This document shows positions 1 through 4,290 of a stretch of DNA of 16,847 bases, in pieces. Under the pieces are notes generated by a model. That model did no database searches, was not told the DNA's origin, and was given only the letters and a program-made list of their open reading frames with translations. The stretch's first letter is position 1; every line of letters starts with the position of its first letter. Source of the DNA: Candidatus Undinarchaeales archaeon (lineage in GTDB: Archaea; SpSt-1190; JASMDC01); contig JASMDC010000055.1 in the NCBI GenBank assembly GCA_030753015.1, forward strand, positions 1-16,847. Reading direction: 5' to 3'. The translations under genes and the position numbers were made by a program.

Positions 1-32
1 TGCGCCGGACGATATTTAACTGATTCCATACA

Positions 33-45
33 GTTCTTCAAGAAC
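33..45. repeat. Small inverted repeat beyond the phosphatase-like gene
   Basis: GTTCTT and AAGAAC face each other around a single C. The site lies about 35 bases past the stop codon of the minus-strand phosphatase-like gene. It could form a short hairpin in that transcript or be a protein site. No T-run follows it on the minus strand, so I do not call it a terminator. Positions 1-79 show no gene I can support. Confidence 0.3.
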
Positions 46-79
46 ATGACACGGGCGTTCGTATTCAAGGGGACGTTGG

Positions 80-409
80 TCACACCGAGGGCTCTACCTT
101 GGGCACGGACACGCCGCACGCCTTCATCTTCTCCTTGATGTCCCTTCGAAGGATCGGTACGTCGTAGTCATAGATGTCAGGAAGCTCCAGGTTCACGACC
201 TTGGAATAGAAGGCCGGGAATCTTTCGCGTATCCAGCTAGCTTGTTCTTTCTCGAACACGCAGATACGGTCCGCCCACCGCAACAATTCCTTGGTGACAG
301 GACGCTCGTCAGAACGGATACCGGCATACATCCCACCGTACATCTCCGCTGCCGTTCTGCTCCGGTTCTCGGCGGCGTTGCAGACGAACAGGAGGTTTGA
401 ACCAGACAT
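80..409 (-). CDS. Low-molecular-weight phosphatase-like protein (COG4551-like)
   Basis: This 109-residue protein opens with LLFVC-NAAEN-RSRTAAEM, which fits the CX5R phosphate-binding loop of low-molecular-weight protein tyrosine phosphatases, with Cys10 as nucleophile and Arg16. A later LPDIYDYD stretch resembles the IPDxYxYxD segment of the short predicted phosphatases grouped as COG4551. Substrate is unknown; the protein is probably cytoplasmic. The open frame runs 33 codons further upstream, but that part overlaps the CARF gene, and the ATG at 409 puts the catalytic loop at the very N-terminus as the family expects, so I chose 409. It follows the CARF-winged-helix gene after only five bases, so the two are probably co-transcribed and may act in one signalling step. 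The pairing of a nucleotide sensor with a phosphatase is suggestive but its meaning is inference. Confidence 0.8.
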   Translation of the reverse strand: MSGSNLLFVCNAAENRSRTAAEMYGGMYAGIRSDERPVTKELLRWADRICVFEKEQASWIRERFPAFYSKVVNLELPDIYDYDVPILRRDIKEKMKACGVSVPKVEPSV

Positions 410-414
410 GGCCC

Positions 415-1152
415 CTATCCTGTGTACACCCTCGCCACACCTCTTCCTGCAGGCGTCAAGGAGACGCTGGCCTCTTTTCCCTTCTTCTCCTTCGTGATCG
501 CGCCCCACTCGCCCAGCCCTTCGAGGGTCCGCTGCATCTCCGTACGGGCGGCCTTGTACTTGTTGTCGTTGGGCGGGAAGTGCTTGTTCTCGACGATCTC
601 AACGAGTTCCCTGATGGAGGGGACTGTGCCGCCGCTCTTGTAGACGGCGTTGACGACCTCGAGCTCGCGCTTCACCAGTCGACGCAGGGGCATGACAGGG
701 ACCGAGCCGAAATCGTCGCCACCGATCTTCTTGAAGAAACCGTCGGGCGTCTTCATGGTCTTGTCCTTTGCTGTGTGGATGACCCGTGTCCGCTCGTTAC
801 CCACCATGCTGGCGGCGAACACGGCGGGGATGATGGCCTCCCGCGGCCCGTTGGAGATGTTCACGAACACGTCGCAGTCCTCATCCTTCTTCTCGCGCAC
901 GATTCGCCCTACCGCGCCGAACACGTGCTCGAACGACCACTTGTCGATGGTGACCTCGTGGTATGTGTGGGTTCCGCCGATGAACTCCTTGACGTGGGCG
1001 GCGCAGGCCTGCTCCTTCTCGTCGTGCTCGTGCGAGACGAGCATGTGAATCTCGTTGGGTAAAAGCGACTTAATCTGACGTTCGATGTACTCGGTGTAGT
1101 AGCCGCAGATGACGATGAGACATCGCTTTGTCGGGACGATAGCGGTAGGCAT
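415..1152 (-). CDS. CARF-domain protein with C-terminal winged helix (DUF6293/Csa3-like)
   Basis: The 245-residue protein has a Rossmann-like N-terminal half starting with a hydrophobic strand (CLIVICGYYTEY, about residues 11-22) and a VNISNGPREA segment at about 97-106. This matches the layout of CARF sensors, which bind cyclic oligoadenylates or related nucleotides. After about residue 155 the sequence becomes helical and charged and ends in a winged-helix region with a typical wing (KEASVSLTPAGR). The likely role is a ligand-controlled transcription regulator, as in Csa3 and DUF6293 proteins. An ATG 24 bases upstream (1176) is possible, but it would lie only about eight bases from the TATA box at 1185-1194; the ATG at 1152 is about 37 bases from it, so I prefer 1152. 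It is transcribed away from the ubiquitin-like cluster and shares a promoter region with the 1283 gene. No cas gene is visible here. Confidence 0.8.
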   Translation of the reverse strand: MPTAIVPTKRCLIVICGYYTEYIERQIKSLLPNEIHMLVSHEHDEKEQACAAHVKEFIGGTHTYHEVTIDKWSFEHVFGAVGRIVREKKDEDCDVFVNISNGPREAIIPAVFAASMVGNERTRVIHTAKDKTMKTPDGFFKKIGGDDFGSVPVMPLRRLVKRELEVVNAVYKSGGTVPSIRELVEIVENKHFPPNDNKYKAARTEMQRTLEGLGEWGAITKEKKGKEASVSLTPAGRGVARVYTG

Positions 1153-1184
1153 TGGTACTTCCCCGATGCGATGCATGCAGTCCG

Positions 1185-1194
1185 ATAATAAAAA
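1185..1194 (-). promoter_or_regulatory. TATA box for the CARF and phosphatase genes
   Basis: Read on the minus strand this is TTTTTATTAT, an archaeal TATA-like box. A start of transcription about 27 bases downstream would fall near 1162, giving a leader of about ten bases before the ATG at 1152. Confidence 0.55.
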
Positions 1195-1198
1195 CCTG

Positions 1199-1222
1199 AC
1201 GTGAACAACGTGCTAGAACGTG
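1199..1222. promoter_or_regulatory. Three ACGTG direct repeats in a divergent promoter region
   Basis: ACGTG occurs at 1199, 1208 and 1218, so the copies are spaced 9 and 10 bases, close to one helical turn. They sit between the two divergent TATA boxes. The first copy is part of ACGTGAAC, which recurs exactly at 14847 and nearly at 2432. This looks like an operator for a regulator; the CARF-winged-helix protein encoded next to it is an obvious but untested candidate. Confidence 0.5.
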
Positions 1223-1250
1223 TAACTATTTTTCGTACGCGTTCGAAAAA

Positions 1251-1261
1251 AGGCTTTATAG
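1251..1261 (+). promoter_or_regulatory. TATA box with purine-rich BRE, probably leaderless
   Basis: AGGCTTTATAG is preceded by a run of A (GAAAAAAGG), a good BRE plus TATA box. Its centre is about 26-29 bases ahead of the GTG codons at 1283 and 1286, which suggests a leaderless transcript for the first small gene. Confidence 0.6.
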
Positions 1262-1282
1262 CGCCGCGAGAAGATAGGCCCC

Positions 1283-1585
1283 GTGGTGAACGAACTGCAC
1301 TGGACCGATCCCCGGAGGGCCTTCGCGCGCTACAATGCGTACTTGCATGAGCTCGGGTTCCCCTTCAGAGGGCGGGACCTGTACATCTTCTACGGGCTCT
1401 CGGCTTGGGCTGGGATCAACATCGCCCTCCTCTTCGACGTTGTCGTGGGCCGCTCGCCCAGCGGCAGCGAGATGGCGGTGACGTCCCTGGCTGCGTACTC
1501 CCTCATCATGATGGTGACCCTTCCGTTCCTGAAGGCGGAGGGCTTCATCGGCGTGGGATCACAGGGCGAGAGCGTGGACGTGTAG
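1283..1585 (+). CDS. Small membrane protein with two predicted membrane segments
   Basis: I do not recognise a family. The 100-residue protein has a charged, aromatic N-terminus and two hydrophobic stretches, roughly residues 33-55 (LYIFYGLSAWAGINIALLF core) and 63-82 (AYSLIMMVTLPF core), and a short polar tail. It is probably a two-pass membrane protein. The start is GTG at 1283 or GTG at 1286; both lie where a leaderless start would be expected from the TATA box at 1251-1261. It ends in TAG, and the same frame stays open for 47 more codons after that TAG, covering the 44-codon ORF described next. It heads a run of four small genes leading to the ubiquitin-like cluster. Confidence 0.7.
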   Translation: MVNELHWTDPRRAFARYNAYLHELGFPFRGRDLYIFYGLSAWAGINIALLFDVVVGRSPSGSEMAVTSLAAYSLIMMVTLPFLKAEGFIGVGSQGESVDV

Positions 1586-1594
1586 GTGATCGAC

Positions 1595-1729
1595 ATGTTA
1601 GTAGTAACATCTACGAAGGCGGCGTGGTGGCCTCGGTCCGTCCCACCGCCACCGGTACCGAGTGGACCCCGTGAGCCGGACGAGCTGCCCGAGCGCTGGG
1701 AGGAAGAGGACGACGACGGAACGGAGTGA
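1595..1729 (+). CDS. Very small proline-rich, acidic-tailed ORF
   Basis: This 44-codon ORF encodes a protein with a short hydrophobic start (MLVVTSTKAAWW), a proline cluster (SVPPPPVPSG) and a strongly acidic end (ERWEEEDDDGTE). No family is recognised. AGGTGATC at 1584-1591 just ahead of the ATG is a near-perfect match to the archaeal ribosome site, which supports separate initiation. It lies in the same reading frame as the membrane protein before it, separated only by that gene's TAG, so it could also be the cytoplasmic tail of a longer protein if the TAG is read through. Codon third positions are GC-rich in this frame. Confidence 0.5.
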   Translation: MLVVTSTKAAWWPRSVPPPPVPSGPREPDELPERWEEEDDDGTE

Positions 1730-1736
1730 TGTGACC

Positions 1737-1928
1737 ATGACGAGCATGAACGATATCAAGGGAGCGATCAAGGAGGCGGCCCGCAAGGTCGCAAAGGAGA
1801 ACGGCTGGACGTACCGCGAGTCGGCGGAGATGGTCAAGGACCTGACCCTCGGGATGATCGAGGGCACCGTAGAGATCCTCACCCAACCTGAAGTGCGGGA
1901 CGGTTGCTGCGGCCCCGACTGCGACTAG
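1737..1928 (+). CDS. Small helical protein with Cys-rich C-terminus
   Basis: The 63-residue protein is mostly helical and charged (IKGAIKEAARKVAKENGW at about 7-24), followed by a second helix and a C-terminal tail DGCCGPDCD with three cysteines. No family is recognised. The tail could bind a metal or form a thiol site, but this is a guess. GGAG at 1723-1726 is placed well for the ATG at 1737. The frame is open back to 1662, but that part overlaps the previous small ORF and has no ribosome site, so I use 1737. It ends in TAG, 22 bases before the next gene. Confidence 0.65.
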   Translation: MTSMNDIKGAIKEAARKVAKENGWTYRESAEMVKDLTLGMIEGTVEILTQPEVRDGCCGPDCD

Positions 1929-1950
1929 CGACGAAGGGGGACGATCCGTA

Positions 1951-2337
1951 ATGAGCAAAGATGTTGACGAGAAGGGGATGCTAGAGTTGCTCGGTGACCT
2001 GGTCGATGCCTCCTTAGGGATAGTCTGGGCGTCCCTCGAGCTGGCTTACGCGTTCGTCGTGGTCTTTGCGAACGTGACCGGCCTCCTCCCCGGGACCGCG
2101 GATACGACCGAGACATTCTCCCTCGGAAAGAAGGCCACTGTCCACGTCAACGACTTCAGCCCGGACAGGGTCGCGGACATGGCCCCCGTGCTCTGCGAGG
2201 TCGAGGACCAGCTCAAACGCCTCTGCAGCAGCGGCCCTGTCGACGTCACGGTCAGCATAGAGGTCGACGGCGGAGACGTCCCCGTCTGCATCGAGGACTC
2301 TGTCCCAAGCGATTCTTGGTCCCTGTCGCACACGTGA
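1951..2337 (+). CDS. Protein of unknown function with N-terminal hydrophobic segment
   Basis: The 128-residue protein has a hydrophobic N-terminal region (about residues 12-47, including GIVWASLELAYAFVVVFANV), probably one membrane segment or hairpin, then a soluble part rich in strands (KATVHVNDFS and VDVTVSIEVDGGDV). I recognise no family. A ribosome site-like AGGGGGACGATC precedes the ATG. It is the last of the four small genes ahead of the ubiquitin-like cluster and ends about 210 bases before it. Its neighbours suggest a membrane-linked accessory role, but nothing in the sequence proves a link to the modification system. Confidence 0.65.
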   Translation: MSKDVDEKGMLELLGDLVDASLGIVWASLELAYAFVVVFANVTGLLPGTADTTETFSLGKKATVHVNDFSPDRVADMAPVLCEVEDQLKRLCSSGPVDVTVSIEVDGGDVPVCIEDSVPSDSWSLSHT

Positions 2338-2429
2338 TGCTCCCCTGGGGGGAAGGAAACCCGGGGGCCGATGACGGCCGTGGGGACGCCACCGCCCCCC
2401 GGCCCGAGGCCCCCGATGTTCACGTCCCG

Positions 2430-2458
2430 GCACGTGAAACGAACCGTGTTTCACGTGC
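2430..2458. promoter_or_regulatory. Perfect 11-base inverted repeat, likely operator
   Basis: GCACGTGAAAC at 2430-2440 and GTTTCACGTGC at 2448-2458 are exact reverse complements with a seven-base spacer. A third half-site, TTCACGT, lies at 2419-2425. The right arm ends eight bases before the TATA box, where a bound dimer would touch the BRE and TFB site. It may control the whole modification cluster. The core matches the ACGTGAAC elements at 1199 and 14847. Confidence 0.65.
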
Positions 2459-2465
2459 TGATAAT

Positions 2466-2475
2466 GCTTTTATTG
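2466..2475 (+). promoter_or_regulatory. TATA box of the ubiquitin-like operon
   Basis: GCTTTTATTG is the only AT-rich box in this GC-rich region. A transcript start near 2497 would leave a leader of about 50 bases with a GGTGA ribosome site close to the ATG at 2550. Confidence 0.55.
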
Positions 2476-2549
2476 CGGCCGAGGCCAACTCCTCATTGAG
2501 CGACGAGGGAGACCCCGTCGCCCCAGATAAAGTGACTCTGGTGAACACT

Positions 2550-2873
2550 ATGGTACAGAACGACGAAAAGACCGTGAAGAAACCGGTCACCGAGCAGAAG
2601 ATGGAAGACGCGCCCACCGCTCCCACGCCGACGGCGACGGATGGCGGCGTCACCCTGCGCGTTGGCGTAGGGCTCTTCCACAAGCCCCGTAACGTGAGCC
2701 TCTCCGGCTCCGAGACCGTGAACGACGTGCGCCATCTCTTAGGTGTGCCCGTCGAGTACGTGGCCGTGGTCCCCGGCAGGGGAGTCGCCGAGGGCGGCTG
2801 CGCTGTGTGCGAGGCAGTCGACGAGGGCGAGGAACTCCTCTTCGTGCCCCTGACCGCCGGCGGATCCCGGTAG
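2550..2873 (+). CDS. Ubiquitin-like modifier (beta-grasp, ThiS/MoaD/Ub type)
   Basis: The 107-residue protein has a flexible, charged and Pro/Thr-rich N-terminus (1-32), then a beta-grasp pattern: first strands VTLRVGVGLF and RNVSLSGSETV, a helix VNDVRHLLG, a strand YVAVVPGRG, and a final EGEELLFVPLTAGG segment typical of ThiS, MoaD and archaeal ubiquitin-like proteins. The diglycine at 104-105 is followed by Ser-Arg, so the protein looks like a precursor that must lose two residues before activation. The JAMM protease two genes on is the likely processing enzyme, and the E1 fusion and E2 in the same operon the likely activation chain. A GCAVC pair at about 83-87 is unusual. GGTGA precedes the ATG at 2550. 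It ends in TAG, in the same frame as the E2 start nine bases later. Confidence 0.85.
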   Translation: MVQNDEKTVKKPVTEQKMEDAPTAPTPTATDGGVTLRVGVGLFHKPRNVSLSGSETVNDVRHLLGVPVEYVAVVPGRGVAEGGCAVCEAVDEGEELLFVPLTAGGSR

Positions 2874-2882
2874 GCGGTTGCC

Positions 2883-3803
2883 GTGTCGTCCGTCGCCGAG
2901 GTGAACCTGCGCGAGCGCGTAGCGTCCGCGGTGGAGGCTGCGCTCTCGGCGTTCGCACGGTTGCACGACCGGCCGCTCACCCTGCTCCCCCTCTCGAACG
3001 GGGAGCTGGCGGCACTTGACGCGGAGATCGACGGCGACGCGCAGGTCGGTCCACGTCAGCAGGTGCGGACGCTGGTGCGCAAGGCGGCCGGGAGACCGAT
3101 CATGCTGGTGGCTGGCGCAGGTCCGGTCAAGACCTATACAATGGCCAGGATGGCCCGCGATGCCTACGACCTCTCGCTGTGCATGGCGACGTTCATCGTG
3201 CGCGAGCTCGAGCACCTTCCAGAGGTGCTGGAGGCCGCCCGTCTTGAGAAGCGGTTGGTCGCAGCCAACAACCTGGGCAGGCTGGGATTCCGTGTACAGG
3301 ACGAGCGCGGGTCTCGATTCTCGGGAAAGGTGGAGGTGCGCAAGGGGCCGATCAAGGGGAGCTATAGGATGGATGTGCTCCTCCCGCCCCGGTTCCCCGA
3401 CACCCAGCCGTTCTTCCGGCTGGTCGACGTGCCGCGCCACCCCAACGTCTACGACAGCGGCGACGTGTGCCTGGGCCACTTCGTGTGGAACCCGGCGCTG
3501 GACATCACCGTCCTGGTGGAGCAGGTGCGTCACGTGCTGGAGAACCCGAATTACGAGGACGGATTGCACCGGGAGGGCGACGAAGAACAGGAGGAGCTCT
3601 CGGAGAACAGCGTACGTCTGCTGTCCCTGGTCGCTGAGCTTGTCAGTGAGCGGAAGCCCAGTGTGACCTACGCCGAGATACGGCAGGTGGCCTCGGAGCG
3701 CGGAGGGATGAGCCACGACGAGATCGATGGCGCGATACAAGAGCTCATCACCAGGGGCGAGATCTTCGAGCCCCAAGCTGGAAGGTACCAGCCGCTCATC
3801 TGA
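2883..3803 (+). CDS. E2-like ubiquitin-conjugating enzyme with C-terminal winged helix
   Basis: The 306-residue protein contains a clear UBC fold at about residues 115-223. It has HPNVYDSGDVCLGHFVW, that is the HPN motif at 186-188, the catalytic Cys196 and Trp202, followed by the NPN segment typical of classical E2 enzymes. It would carry the modifier as a thioester. Residues 1-110 form an extension I do not recognise. The C-terminus (about 240-306) resembles a winged helix of the MCM C-terminal type, ending GEIFEPQAGRYQPLI, and is separated from the E2 core by an acidic linker. The start is GTG at 2883, with only a weak ribosome site; it lies nine bases after the TAG of the modifier gene and in the same frame. 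A GTG at 2901 is a weaker option. The JAMM gene follows after 16 bases. Confidence 0.88.
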   Translation: MSSVAEVNLRERVASAVEAALSAFARLHDRPLTLLPLSNGELAALDAEIDGDAQVGPRQQVRTLVRKAAGRPIMLVAGAGPVKTYTMARMARDAYDLSLCMATFIVRELEHLPEVLEAARLEKRLVAANNLGRLGFRVQDERGSRFSGKVEVRKGPIKGSYRMDVLLPPRFPDTQPFFRLVDVPRHPNVYDSGDVCLGHFVWNPALDITVLVEQVRHVLENPNYEDGLHREGDEEQEELSENSVRLLSLVAELVSERKPSVTYAEIRQVASERGGMSHDEIDGAIQELITRGEIFEPQAGRYQPLI

Positions 3804-3819
3804 ACAGGTAGTGATCCAT

Positions 3820-4290
3820 ATGGGAGAGCTGAAAGAGGGAATTGGCGAGGATAAGGGAGTGGGGATCCCCCACGTCCTCATAGATAGGGACATCGAGCGC
3901 GATATGTATGCCGCTGCCATGGCGCAGTACATCATCAACGGCGGGGAGGCGTCGGGACTCTTGGTAGGCAGGGTTGAGGCGGACGTCGTTACCGTCACGT
4001 CAGCACCCCATATGCCCGGCGAGAGCGAGCACTCCTTCTGTCGCATCCCCCCCCTCACGGCCGCCGAGCTGGCGGCCTCGCTGCCCGACGACGTCGCCGT
4101 GGTCGGCTGGTGGCACTCCCACCCCAGGTTCGCGCGAACGCCGAGCGCCACGGACCTCGCCACCATCGACTCCATGGTGCGGTCGTCACCTCTCGTGGTG
4201 TCGGTAATCGTCGACCCACTGGTCTGCGCAATGGACGTCTACATCACCGACGACAGCGGGACATGGCACGTGGATGGAGGGTACGGGTGA
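3820..4290 (+). CDS. JAB/JAMM metalloprotease (Rpn11-like deubiquitinase)
   Basis: The 156-residue protein carries the full zinc-protease motif: Glu43 in GGEASGLLVG, then WWHSHPRF with His99 and His101, and Asp112 in SATD, giving an exact HxHx10D spacing. Such enzymes cleave after the C-terminal glycine of ubiquitin-like proteins. Here it would remove the Ser-Arg tail of the modifier, release it from targets, or both. Length matches a lone JAB domain. I start it at the ATG at 3820, preceded by AGGTAGTGATCC; the frame is open to 3727, but that would overlap the end of the E2. It overlaps the next gene by one base (TGATG), which suggests coupled translation. Confidence 0.9.
   Translation: MGELKEGIGEDKGVGIPHVLIDRDIERDMYAAAMAQYIINGGEASGLLVGRVEADVVTVTSAPHMPGESEHSFCRIPPLTAAELAASLPDDVAVVGWWHSHPRFARTPSATDLATIDSMVRSSPLVVSVIVDPLVCAMDVYITDDSGTWHVDGGYG

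Larger units (their letters stand above)
2338..2549 (+). promoter_or_regulatory. Regulatory region ahead of the ubiquitin-like cluster
   Basis: This 212-base stretch holds a small GC-only hairpin just past the previous stop (TCCCC and GGGGA at 2341-2353), a G/C-rich part with no clear signal, a three-copy CACGT cluster, a TATA box, and a leader of about 50 bases. The frame of the modifier gene is open through it back to 2316, but the TATA box at 2466-2475 and a GGTGA ribosome site near 2540-2544 point to translation starting at 2550. Confidence 0.5.

Noticed and set aside
1926-1951. Third TAG stop (1737 gene) as a readthrough junction
   Set aside because: The next gene at 1951 is in a different frame and the 1737 frame meets a TGA soon after, so readthrough would give nothing meaningful.
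2341-2353. GC-only hairpin after the 128-residue gene as a terminator
   Set aside because: No T-tract follows it, and archaeal termination depends mainly on T-tracts.
2739-4175. Long minus-strand ORF of 478 codons
   Set aside because: It lies opposite the end of the modifier gene, the E2 and the JAMM genes, which have unmistakable motifs. Long antisense frames are common in GC-rich DNA with G/C third positions.
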